The notes beneath the pieces are model-generated. The model had not been told where the DNA came from and searched no databases. It was given only the letters and a program-made list of their open reading frames with translations. From the NCBI RefSeq assembly GCF_005862235.1, contig NZ_VCEK01000001.1:1072165-1136164 (forward strand): DNA of 64,000 bases. Reading direction: 5' to 3'. Shown in pieces: positions 8,082-14,934 of the stretch; position 1 is the stretch's first letter; every line of letters begins with the position of its first letter. The stretch comes from Saccharomonospora piscinae (GTDB lineage: Bacteria; Actinomycetota; Actinomycetes; Mycobacteriales; Pseudonocardiaceae). The position numbers and the translations under genes are program-made.

Positions 8082-9061
8082 GAGCCGTCAGCTCCCCTCT
8101 TCTCCGCCGCCCTGAGCCGGACGGACGCCGCGCGGGGATTACGCCGGACCTCCTCCTCGTCCGCCTTCTCCGCGCCGCGGGTCAGCAGCGTGAGTTCGGG
8201 GCCGTGTCCCGGCAACTCCACCGGCAGCCCCTCCGGCGTCCGGGAAGCCGCACCGCGTGCCAGCACACGCTTGACGATCCGGTCCTCCAGCGAGTGATAC
8301 GACTCGACGACGAGCCTGCCTCCCTCGGCGAGGGCGTCGACCGCGGCCGGAACGGCGGCGCGGAGGATGTCCAGCTCGCTGTTCACCTCGATGCGCAACG
8401 CCTGGAACGTGCGCTTGGCGGGGTGCCCTCCGGTACGGCGGCTCGGCGCGGGCACCGCGTCGTACAGCAGCCGTACCAGCCGCTCGCTGGTGTCGAAGGG
8501 CCTGCGCTCGCGTTCGGCCACCACCGCTTTCGCGATGCGGCGGGCGAAGCGTTCCTCACCGTACTCGCGCAGAATTCTCGTCAGCTCGTCGACGGAGTAC
8601 GTGTTGAGCACGTCCGCCGCCGTGGTGCCCCGGGTGGGGTCCATCCGCATGTCCAGCGGCGCGTCGCGCGCGTAGGCGAACCCGCGTTCGTCGCGGTCGA
8701 GCTGCAACGACGAGACCCCGAGATCCATCAGCACGCCCTCGACGGCGGTGAGCCCCTCCTCGGCGAGGACGTCGGGAAGCCGGTGGTACTCGGCCCGAAC
8801 GAACCGGATCCGGTCACCGTGACCGGCCAGCCGGGCCCGCGCCCGCTCCAGCGCCTCGGGGTCGCGGTCGAGACCGATCACCGTGAGCCGGGGGTGCGCG
8901 TGCAGCAGCGCATCGGTGTGACCGCCCAGCCCGAGGGTGGCGTCCACCAGGGTCGCGTCGCGGTCGGCGAGCGCCGGTGCGAACAGGTCGAGCACTCGGT
9001 CGAGCAACACGGGCAGGTGCGTGGCGTTCTCGCCGGCCGAACCATCGGCACGATCGGTCAC
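8078..9061 (-). CDS. rsmH: 16S rRNA (cytosine1402-N4)-methyltransferase RsmH (MraW)
   Basis: A 327-residue SAM-dependent enzyme that methylates C1402 of 16S rRNA in the decoding centre. Motif [17 protein letters not shown], motif [14 protein letters not shown], the family signature [19 protein letters not shown] and [17 protein letters not shown] are all present. I chose the GTG at 9061, preceded by the purine-rich SD GAGAGGGGG, over a TTG at 9115 which lacks one and would overlap the mraW RNA hairpin. It is the second gene of the dcw cluster, coupled to ftsL by a GTGA overlap. Confidence 0.95.
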   Translation of the reverse strand: MTDRADGSAGENATHLPVLLDRVLDLFAPALADRDATLVDATLGLGGHTDALLHAHPRLTVIGLDRDPEALERARARLAGHGDRIRFVRAEYHRLPDVLAEEGLTAVEGVLMDLGVSSLQLDRDERGFAYARDAPLDMRMDPTRGTTAADVLNTYSVDELTRILREYGEERFARRIAKAVVAERERRPFDTSERLVRLLYDAVPAPSRRTGGHPAKRTFQALRIEVNSELDILRAAVPAAVDALAEGGRLVVESYHSLEDRIVKRVLARGAASRTPEGLPVELPGHGPELTLLTRGAEKADEEEVRRNPRAASVRLRAAEKRGADGS

Positions 9062-9115
9062 GGCACCCCCTCTCCCGTCGTTCTCGCTCGCCCCCACTTC
9101 CGAAATAGGCGTCAA

Positions 9116-9185
9116 CCGGATGCCGTCAGGTTGCGGACCTGATACCGGGGAAGTTGCATCAGGGCCGCAGCCTCACGCCATCCGG
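9116..9185 (-). ncRNA. mraW RNA motif-like hairpin in the mraZ-rsmH gap
   Basis: Read on the minus strand, the 70 bases begin right after the mraZ stop codon and fold into one long hairpin. The stem is interrupted by small symmetric bulges: CCGGATG with CATCCGG, GTGAGG with CCTGAC (one mismatch), TGCGG with CCGCA, CCTGAT with ATCAGG. The apical loop contains CTTCCCC. From memory this shape and loop agree with the mraW motif described upstream of mraW genes in actinobacteria. It is probably a cis-regulatory element or protein-binding site for the dcw genes; its ligand is unknown. Confidence 0.75.
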
Positions 9186-9617
9186 TCAGAACATGCCCGG
9201 CAGGATCTCCTCCTGCGCCTTCGCGTAACCGTCCTCGTGCTCCTCCAGGTAGGTCTCCCAGGCCCGCGAGTCCCAGATCTCCAACCGGGTGATCGCCCCG
9301 ATCACCACGCACTCCTTGGTGAGCCCGGCGTACCGGCGGAGTTCGGGAGTGATCGCGATGCGGCCCTGCCCGTCCGGGCGCTGCTCGTCGGTGCCCGCGA
9401 ACAGGTACCGCTGGTAGGCCCGCACCGACTCGTTGGTGAACGGCGCGTCCGCGACTTTGCGGGCCAACCGCTCGAACTCGGCGCGCGGGAAGGCGTACAG
9501 GCAGTGATCCTGTCCCTTGGTGATCATGAGCCCACCTGCCAGCGCGTCGCGGAACTTCGCAGGCAGCGTGAGCCGCCCCTTGTCGTCCAGCTTGGGGGTG
9601 TGGGTGCCGAGGAACAC
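9186..9617 (-). CDS. mraZ: MraZ, transcriptional regulator of the dcw cluster
   Basis: A 143-residue double-AbrB (SpoVT-like) DNA-binding protein. The two repeats carry the family motifs [14 protein letters not shown] (about 11-24) and [17 protein letters not shown] (about 83-99). MraZ forms a ring-shaped oligomer that binds tandem GTGG-type boxes in its own promoter and controls cell-wall and division genes. Start is GTG at 9617, preceded by GGGGAGGTGGAGG. Four such boxes at exact 10-bp spacing lie upstream, so autoregulation is expected. Confidence 0.96.
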   Translation of the reverse strand: MFLGTHTPKLDDKGRLTLPAKFRDALAGGLMITKGQDHCLYAFPRAEFERLARKVADAPFTNESVRAYQRYLFAGTDEQRPDGQGRIAITPELRRYAGLTKECVVIGAITRLEIWDSRAWETYLEEHEDGYAKAQEEILPGMF

Positions 9618-9688
9618 CGGCCTCCACCTCCCCTACCGACCAGCGCCACGACCCGGAAGTCCGTCGAGATCGGCCACGGAGCGTCCCT

Positions 9689-9734
9689 TCCGCCCCACTG
9701 GCCACCACCGTACCCCACTTTCCACCACAGTCAA
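9689..9734 (-). promoter_or_regulatory. mraZ promoter with four tandem MraZ boxes
   Basis: On the minus strand four GTGG(T/G)G units follow one another at an exact 10-bp period: they begin at 9728, 9718, 9708 and 9698. A promoter overlaps them: TTGACT at 9734-9729, 16 bp, TACGGT at 9712-9707. Box-bound MraZ would cover the core promoter. Tandem GTGG-type boxes are the established MraZ target. Confidence 0.8.
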
Positions 9735-9831
9735 CGCCGAAACCTGCACTTCAGTGGGACGTGGCGCGGGTTTTCGCAGGTCAGCACGGTGGGGGCGTGG
9801 TGGTGCGCTCGGTTACCGTCGCCGCGCAGAG

Positions 9832-9850
9832 TGACACCAGATCGGTGTCA
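9832..9850. promoter_or_regulatory. Short dyad in the mraZ-espG intergenic region
   Basis: A perfect inverted repeat TGACACC-AGATC-GGTGTCA (7-bp arms). It lies in the 348-bp region between espG (upstream, same strand) and mraZ. It may be an operator or a weak terminator for the espG operon; nothing else recognisable is seen between 9735 and 9887. Confidence 0.3.
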
Positions 9851-9887
9851 TCCGGGTCTGCGGCACGGGCGCGCGGCCCCGATCAGG

Positions 9888-9956
9888 CCCGGCCCGGAGC
9901 CCGGCCCGGAGCCCGGTGGGGGGCGCGTGGGGAGCGCGGTGGGGGCACAGTGGGGA
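9888..9956. repeat. GC-rich tandem repeats downstream of espG
   Basis: CCCGGCCCGGAG is repeated 2.4 times (12-bp unit, 9888-9916), followed by four GTGGGG(G/A)GC-like units beginning at 9916, 9927, 9939 and 9950 (spacing 11, 12, 11). The repeats lie just 3' of the espG stop codon. No function is assigned. Confidence 0.6.
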
Positions 9957-9965
9957 GCGCCGAGT

Positions 9966-10730
9966 TCAGGCCCGCGCGGACAGCGCGTCGTCGTGCAGCT
10001 CGGTCAGCCGCTCCGCGATCCGTGCGGGGTCCGCTGGCACCAGATTCCACCACGGCTCGCCCCCTCTGCCGTCGGTGACCGTGCCCAGATAGCCACCGGC
10101 GTCGGTGACGAACCAGCTCACGCCGCCGACCCGCCGCAGCGCGGCGCCCTCACGGACCCGGAGCGAGAACTGCCCCGCCGCAAGCACGGGCCGGGCCTGC
10201 ACGGCCAGCACTTCCCGCGCCTGCTGCCCGGCGACCCGGGCGCGCCGCCCAGGCGAGTCCGGGTCGGCCGTCTCCCTCACGGAGTCCAGTGCCGAGGCAG
10301 GCAGGCTGACCCCGACCCCGGGCCCCGCGGCGAACTCTGGCAGTACCCCGACCGCAGCGGAAACGACCTCGCCGGGACGGATCGCGGACAACGCCACGGT
10401 TCGGCGCGGCTGCACCGCGAGCACACCCCGACCGCGCGTGGCGGCCGCGACCGCACACAGTGGACTCGGCTCGTCGACGTCGACGACCGCTTCGCACTCC
10501 ACGGTCACGACGGCACGGGCGAGCACGTCCAGCCGTTCGCGCAGCGCCGGGTCGAGCTCACCGCCCCGGTACAGCCCGCGTTCCGTGAGGTTGTCGTACA
10601 CGGCCGCACGGATGGTGGCGCGCTCGCCGTCGTCCTGCCCCACACTGCGGACGTCCAGCGGCCCCGGTCCACCGGGAAGGCCGAGGTCGGACCACAGGAC
10701 GTCGAGCGCGGACGCCGACACCCGGATCAC
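9966..10730 (-). CDS. EspG-like ESX secretion-associated protein
   Basis: A 254-residue protein resembling the EspG family, cytosolic chaperones that bind PE/PPE-type substrates of type VII secretion. Seen: N-terminal LDVLWSDLGLP, a central region of alternating strands (VVTVECEAVVDVD, GVLAVQPRRTVALSAI) and the C-terminal GAALRRVGGVSWFVTDAGGYLG, typical of the family. Start GTG at 10730 overlaps the stop of the PPE-like gene (GTGA). Last gene of a four-gene operon. No ESX membrane or ATPase genes (EccB/C/D) are nearby, so it must serve a system encoded elsewhere or have another role. Confidence 0.75.
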   Translation of the reverse strand: MIRVSASALDVLWSDLGLPGGPGPLDVRSVGQDDGERATIRAAVYDNLTERGLYRGGELDPALRERLDVLARAVVTVECEAVVDVDEPSPLCAVAAATRGRGVLAVQPRRTVALSAIRPGEVVSAAVGVLPEFAAGPGVGVSLPASALDSVRETADPDSPGRRARVAGQQAREVLAVQARPVLAAGQFSLRVREGAALRRVGGVSWFVTDAGGYLGTVTDGRGGEPWWNLVPADPARIAERLTELHDDALSARA

Positions 10731-11344
10731 ACCGGGACCGACCTTCCGGTCGCCGACGGCCTCGCACCGGCCGCTCCGCCTTCGCCGGTCCCGGCCTGCA
10801 GGGCCGGTGGCGGCGGAAACGACGTGCCCGGAACGGCGGTGTCGAGTGCGCTGTCCCGGGCGTACATCACGTCGATCGCCTGCTGCCGAGCCCGCTCCGC
10901 CTCCTCCCGCCGCGCGGTCATCGCGTCGGACAGGCCGACGAGCTGCCACACGTCTCCGGCGGCCGCGGCGTCGCGAATGATCGCGCCCGCGTCGTAGGGC
11001 ACCGGTTCCGGCATCTCCGCGCGTGCCCGTGCCGCGGCGTCGGCCTGGATCCCCACGGCCCGGCCCACCGCGTCGGAGACGTCGGCGGCCTGGTGCGACC
11101 ACGCGGAGACCTCGCCGAGTGCCGAGCGCACCGCGTCGGCCGCCCCGCCGCGCCACCCGTGACCACTGTCCTCGGAGAGTGTGGTCAGCACCTGCGCCAC
11201 CGCGCGCAACTCGGCGCCCAGTCCCGCCCACTCCTGACCGATCTCGCCCGCGGCGGCGGGATCGTTGCCACCCGTCGCCTCGGCGTGCAACCGCTCGTGG
11301 CTGTAGGACTCGTACCTGCGCTCACCGGTGGGTCTCGTGGTCAT
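10727..11344 (-). CDS. PPE/WXG-like type VII secretion substrate candidate
   Basis: A 205-residue, mostly helical Ala-rich protein. The first 140 residues look like the four-helix PPE/WXG100 architecture, with a central helix-turn-helix hairpin GHGWRGGAADAVRSALGEV in which W-R-G takes the place of W-x-G. The C-terminal 45 residues are Pro/Gly-rich and disordered. It lies between the DUF3558-type lipoprotein gene (ATGA overlap) and espG (GTGA overlap). That context supports its role as the partner recognised by the EspG-like protein. A signal peptide is absent, as expected for type VII substrates. Confidence 0.65.
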   Translation of the reverse strand: MTTRPTGERRYESYSHERLHAEATGGNDPAAAGEIGQEWAGLGAELRAVAQVLTTLSEDSGHGWRGGAADAVRSALGEVSAWSHQAADVSDAVGRAVGIQADAAARARAEMPEPVPYDAGAIIRDAAAAGDVWQLVGLSDAMTARREEAERARQQAIDVMYARDSALDTAVPGTSFPPPPALQAGTGEGGAAGARPSATGRSVPV

Positions 11345-11943
11345 GTCAGCTCCGGCTCGATCAGTTCGGCCACGGCCAGTGCCCGGGTACAGGCACGACG
11401 GGTGTCCTGGAAGTCGGTGAGGGTGACGTCGACGTGGACGCTCCGCGCGCCGGAGCGCCCGGCCGCGCCACCGGCAGGCAACAGCACCGCACAGGTCCCG
11501 TCGTCGGCGGCGAGGTCGGCGACCCGCAGAGCGGTGACGGCACCGACGCGCACCTCCTCGGCCTCCGGGCTCCGCTCCCGCAGCAGGTCGAGATCGGTGT
11601 GGTGGTCCAGCGTCACCAGCAGTCCGAAGTCCCCGGGCTGGACGTAGTCACAGGCGGGTGAGCCACCCACCGTGGCCCGCTCGCCGGCCTCGGCGAGCCC
11701 GGCGCTGGAGCGATCCGCCGGGCCGAGCAGCGAACACGGATCGAACTCGCCCTGTGCCGCCGTGCCCGACCGCGCGGTGGCTGGTGCCGACGCCACCGCC
11801 CCCGCGCCGGAGTCACCCACGCTCGCGAGCCCGGCAACCCGTTCGCCGGTTCCGCACGCACCGGCCCCGGCGAGCACCGCCCCGGCGAGCACCGCCCCGG
11901 CCAGCAACGCCGCCACGGGCCGACCCCGGACCGCCTCGCCCAC
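11341..11943 (-). CDS. DUF3558-type lipoprotein
   Basis: A 200-residue exported lipoprotein. Residues 1-30 form a signal sequence with a hydrophobic core (VAALLAGAVLAGAVLAGAGAC) and a lipobox-like AGAC with the acyl-accepting Cys at 30. The mature part shows the DUF3558 pattern: FDPCSLLGPAD with the first Cys, ACDYVQPGDFGLLVTLDHH, then CAVLL and a late Cys in RRACTRAL. Four cysteines suggest disulfides. Start GTG at 11943 abuts the upstream stop codon with no gap. DUF3558 lipoproteins often sit beside EspG/PPE-like genes in Pseudonocardiaceae; their function is unknown. Confidence 0.8.
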   Translation of the reverse strand: MGEAVRGRPVAALLAGAVLAGAVLAGAGACGTGERVAGLASVGDSGAGAVASAPATARSGTAAQGEFDPCSLLGPADRSSAGLAEAGERATVGGSPACDYVQPGDFGLLVTLDHHTDLDLLRERSPEAEEVRVGAVTALRVADLAADDGTCAVLLPAGGAAGRSGARSVHVDVTLTDFQDTRRACTRALAVAELIEPELT

Positions 11944-12321
11944 TCAGCCGCCACCCACGCAGTCGACGCCCTCCGCGGCAGCCGCGTCCTGGTCGTCGTA
12001 GCGCCGTAACGCGACCTCGATGCGCCGTTTCAGCTCGGCGATCTCCTGGCCGAAACGGGTCAGCGACTCCACGGCCGAACCCGAGTCGTCGACTCCGTAT
12101 CGGGCCATGAACTCGCCGATCTCCCTGGCGTGCCCGTCACCGAGCGGCACCGTGCGCCCGAGGACCTGGGCGCGCCGGACCATGCGGCCCACCGCGTCCT
12201 GCACCTCGCTCAGCTTCGCGAAGACATCCCCGGCCAGTTCCGGCGCGACGGCGAAACCGTCGGCCCGATCCCCGATCCCGGGCACCTCCACCGGCGCGGC
12301 CCGCACGTCGACATCGGTCAT
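11944..12321 (-). CDS. Helical hypothetical protein, first gene of the ESX-associated operon
   Basis: A 125-residue protein I do not recognise by family. It is mostly alpha-helical with heptad-like leucine/valine spacing (LAGDVFAKLSEVQDAVGRMV and ESLTRFGQEIAELKRRIEVAL). There are no signal peptide, membrane segments or WXG motif. The size and helical hairpin pattern would suit a WXG100-like partner of the following PPE-like protein. The ATG at 12321 is chosen because a GAGGAGCG Shine-Dalgarno sequence precedes it. Upstream lies a good promoter with a 16-bp dyad. Confidence 0.6.
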   Translation of the reverse strand: MTDVDVRAAPVEVPGIGDRADGFAVAPELAGDVFAKLSEVQDAVGRMVRRAQVLGRTVPLGDGHAREIGEFMARYGVDDSGSAVESLTRFGQEIAELKRRIEVALRRYDDQDAAAAEGVDCVGGG

Positions 12322-12337
12322 CGGCGCTCCTCGTTCG

Positions 12338-12389
12338 GTAGTCGACCGACTACGCTGCCGGAGCATAGGCGAGTTCGGCCCGTCTCCAA
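12338..12389 (-). promoter_or_regulatory. Promoter and dyad operator of the ESX-associated operon
   Basis: On the minus strand: TTGGAG (12389-12384), 16-bp spacer, TATGCT (12367-12362). Between the -10 and the start codon is a perfect dyad GTAGTC-GGTC-GACTAC (12353-12338) that would overlap the transcription start, a typical repressor position. Confidence 0.55.
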
Positions 12390-12598
12390 GAGCTACGATC
12401 TGAACTCACCTGAAAGGGGCAACCTCTTCCCAGGAGGTCACCCGGGACCGCGGAGCGAGTTGATCCACAGGGCTGGCTCACCGGTTTCGCGGGTGTTTGA
12501 CACACTTCGTGACAGGCTGGCTCGCACCGAGCCACCAGTCGTCTCGACCCCGGTGGCGTCCGAGGCGGCCGCGGAGGTTCTTCGTACCAGGAGGTCGT

Positions 12599-13660
12599 GT
12601 GACGTCGAGAGGACAGTCCACCGCTACCGCTTCGCTCGGCGACGGCCAGCCCACCGGTGAGCTGCGGTACCCGACCGAGCCGGGGGACGGCCATGGCGGG
12701 CCGGTCGGACTCGACCAGCTCCACGAGACCGCGCGGCGCATCGCCGCCAACGTCGAGCGCGTCCTGGTCGGCAAGCCGGACGTGGTCCGGGTCGCCCTGG
12801 TCACCCTGTTGGCGGAGGGCCACCTGCTGTTGGAGGACGTCCCCGGCGTCGGGAAGACGTCGCTGGCCAAGGCGCTCGCCCGCTCCATCGACTGCACGGT
12901 GAGCCGCGTCCAGTTCACCCCCGACCTGCTGCCCAGCGACGTCACGGGCGTCTCGATCTACAACCGGCAGCACGCGGATTTCGAGTTCCGGCCCGGGCCG
13001 GTCTTCGCCAACATCGTGGTCGGCGACGAGATCAACCGGGCGTCGCCGAAGACCCAGTCGGCACTGCTGGAGTGCATGGAGGAGCGGCAGGTCACCGTCG
13101 ACGCGGCCACCTACCGGCTCGGCAGCCCGTTCATGGTGATCGCGACCCAGAACCCGATCGAGATGGAGGGGACCTACGCCCTGCCGGAGGCCCAGCGCGA
13201 CCGGTTCACGGCCCGGCTGTCCATCGGCTACCCGGACGCCTCCGCCGAGCTGGCGATGGTGGACGAGCACGCGGGCTCCGACCCGCTCGACGAGCTGCAG
13301 CCCGTCTCCGACGGCGCCACGGTGCAGCGGCTCGCGGAGGTCGTGCGCAGGCTGCACGTGTCACCGGAGGTCAAGCAGTACGCGGTCGAGCTCACCTCGG
13401 CGACAAGGGCACTGCCCGAGGTCCGGCTCGGTGCGTCGCCCCGGGCTACGCTGCAGCTCGTCCGTGCCGCGCGGGCGCAGGCGGCGCTGTCCGGCCGTGA
13501 GTTCGTGGTGCCCGACGACCTGCATGCGGTGGCGGTCCCCGTGCTCGCCCACCGGCTGGTGCTGACCACCGAGGCCCACGCCGCCCGCCGCTCCGCCACG
13601 GACGTGGTGCGCGCGGTGCTGTCGCGCGTGCCCGTGCCGCAGGGCAACCGGCTCCGGTAG
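12599..13660 (+). CDS. MoxR-type AAA+ ATPase
   Basis: A 353-residue AAA_3/MoxR ATPase. Walker A EDVPGVGKTSLAKALA is near 79-94, Walker B VVGDEINRASPKTQSALLE near 139-157, followed by sensor 1 (VIATQNPIEMEG) and the arginine-finger and lid region. MoxR proteins act as chaperones that activate partner proteins, often with von Willebrand-like or DUF58 partners. The next genes encode a DUF58 protein and a transglutaminase-like membrane protein, the standard trio. Start GTG at 12599 is preceded by AGGAGGT. The gap to the DUF58 gene is 8 bp. Confidence 0.92.
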   Translation: MTSRGQSTATASLGDGQPTGELRYPTEPGDGHGGPVGLDQLHETARRIAANVERVLVGKPDVVRVALVTLLAEGHLLLEDVPGVGKTSLAKALARSIDCTVSRVQFTPDLLPSDVTGVSIYNRQHADFEFRPGPVFANIVVGDEINRASPKTQSALLECMEERQVTVDAATYRLGSPFMVIATQNPIEMEGTYALPEAQRDRFTARLSIGYPDASAELAMVDEHAGSDPLDELQPVSDGATVQRLAEVVRRLHVSPEVKQYAVELTSATRALPEVRLGASPRATLQLVRAARAQAALSGREFVVPDDLHAVAVPVLAHRLVLTTEAHAARRSATDVVRAVLSRVPVPQGNRLR

Positions 13661-13668
13661 TCCGCACC

Positions 13669-14934
13669 GTGTTCCGCTCGCTGTCCGGTCTCACCACACG
13701 GGGCCGGTGCCTGCTCGCCGCCGGGATCGCCGCGGGACTCTGCGCGGCCGTGCTCAACGAGCGCGACCTGTTGCGGGTCGCGGCGTTCGTGTTCGCGCTG
13801 CCGCTGTGCGTCGCCCTACTTGCCTCCGCGTCCCGTACCGCGCTGTCCGCCTCGCGTTCGCTGCTGCCCGAGCGCGTTCCCGTCGGCGGGCAGGGAGAGA
13901 TCCAGCTCGACCTCTGGCGTACGGGTCACATGCCCGCCGGTGAGGTACTGCTGGAGGACGAGCTGCCCTACACCCTGGGTTCCCGCCCCCGGTTCGTCGT
14001 GGAGCGACTGCCGCACCGGCGGCCGGTCCCCCTGCGTTATCCGGTGCAGCCCACGTTGCGCGGGATACACCGGATCGGCCCGCTGCGCGCGACGGTGACC
14101 GACCCGTTCGGCCTGTGTGAGTTCGAGCGTGAGCTGGTTCCGCACTCCCGGCTGGTGGTGGTGCCGCGCGTGACGACGTTGTGGGGTCTGCCCCGTGGTG
14201 CGGGCATCGGCTCGGGCGACGACAGCAGCATCCGCCTGCACGCGGGGCAGGGCCAGACCGACGTCGTGGTCCGGCAGTACCGCCAGGGCGACGATCTGCG
14301 CAAAGTCCACTGGCGCTCGACGGCGCGACGCGACGAACTGATGGTGCGCGTCGAGGAGCGCCCCTGGCATGGGGGGACGACGGTGCTGCTCGACCGCCGG
14401 GCCTCGGCGCATCACGGCACCGGGACCCAGTCGAGCCTCGAATGGGCCATCGAACTCGCCGCGAGCATGTGCCTGCATCTGAACCGCTCGGGCCAGCGGG
14501 TCCGGCTGGTGGACGAACACGGCAGGCTGCTGTCCGACGCGCCCGAGGAATCCGGGCCGGGACACGCCGGAATCGTGCTGGACTCGTTCGCCGCGCTGCA
14601 ACCCGGCCACGAGCGCGACGTCGTCGTCGGAGCCGATCCGGCGCAGGGGCAGGAGCTCATCGCCGTGCTCGCGACGCTGGGCACCGAGTCGGTCCACGAA
14701 CTCACCCGGCACCGTGCCCGTGGCTCCCGCAACCTGGCCGTGCTGCTCGACACCGCCGCGTGGGCAGGCGGTCCTCAGGAGACAGACGTGGCCGTGGCCG
14801 AGACCGCGGCGCTGCTGCGCGCGGCGGGGTGGGGCGTCGTCGTGGTCACTCCGGAGCGGTCCGTGGCGGACGTGTGGGCGGAGTTGTGCCGGACCACCGC
14901 CTCGGGCGCCTCACTGATCGGGGGCACGGCATGA
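13669..14934 (+). CDS. DUF58 domain protein
   Basis: A 421-residue protein with two N-terminal membrane segments (CLLAAGIAAGLCAAVLNE and RVAAFVFALPLCVALLASAS, about 15-60) and a cytoplasmic or periplasmic region holding the DUF58 core, VRQYRQGDDLRKVHWRSTAR near residues 203-222. The C-terminal part resembles a von Willebrand A-like fold (TVLLDRRASAHHG). It probably partners the upstream MoxR ATPase. Its stop overlaps the next start (ATGA). Start GTG at 13669. Confidence 0.9.
   Translation: MFRSLSGLTTRGRCLLAAGIAAGLCAAVLNERDLLRVAAFVFALPLCVALLASASRTALSASRSLLPERVPVGGQGEIQLDLWRTGHMPAGEVLLEDELPYTLGSRPRFVVERLPHRRPVPLRYPVQPTLRGIHRIGPLRATVTDPFGLCEFERELVPHSRLVVVPRVTTLWGLPRGAGIGSGDDSSIRLHAGQGQTDVVVRQYRQGDDLRKVHWRSTARRDELMVRVEERPWHGGTTVLLDRRASAHHGTGTQSSLEWAIELAASMCLHLNRSGQRVRLVDEHGRLLSDAPEESGPGHAGIVLDSFAALQPGHERDVVVGADPAQGQELIAVLATLGTESVHELTRHRARGSRNLAVLLDTAAWAGGPQETDVAVAETAALLRAAGWGVVVVTPERSVADVWAELCRTTASGASLIGGTA

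Noticed and set aside
9062..9115. TTG start at 9115 for rsmH
   Set aside because: It lacks a Shine-Dalgarno sequence and would place it against the base of the RNA hairpin; the GTG at 9061 has GAGAGGGGG upstream.
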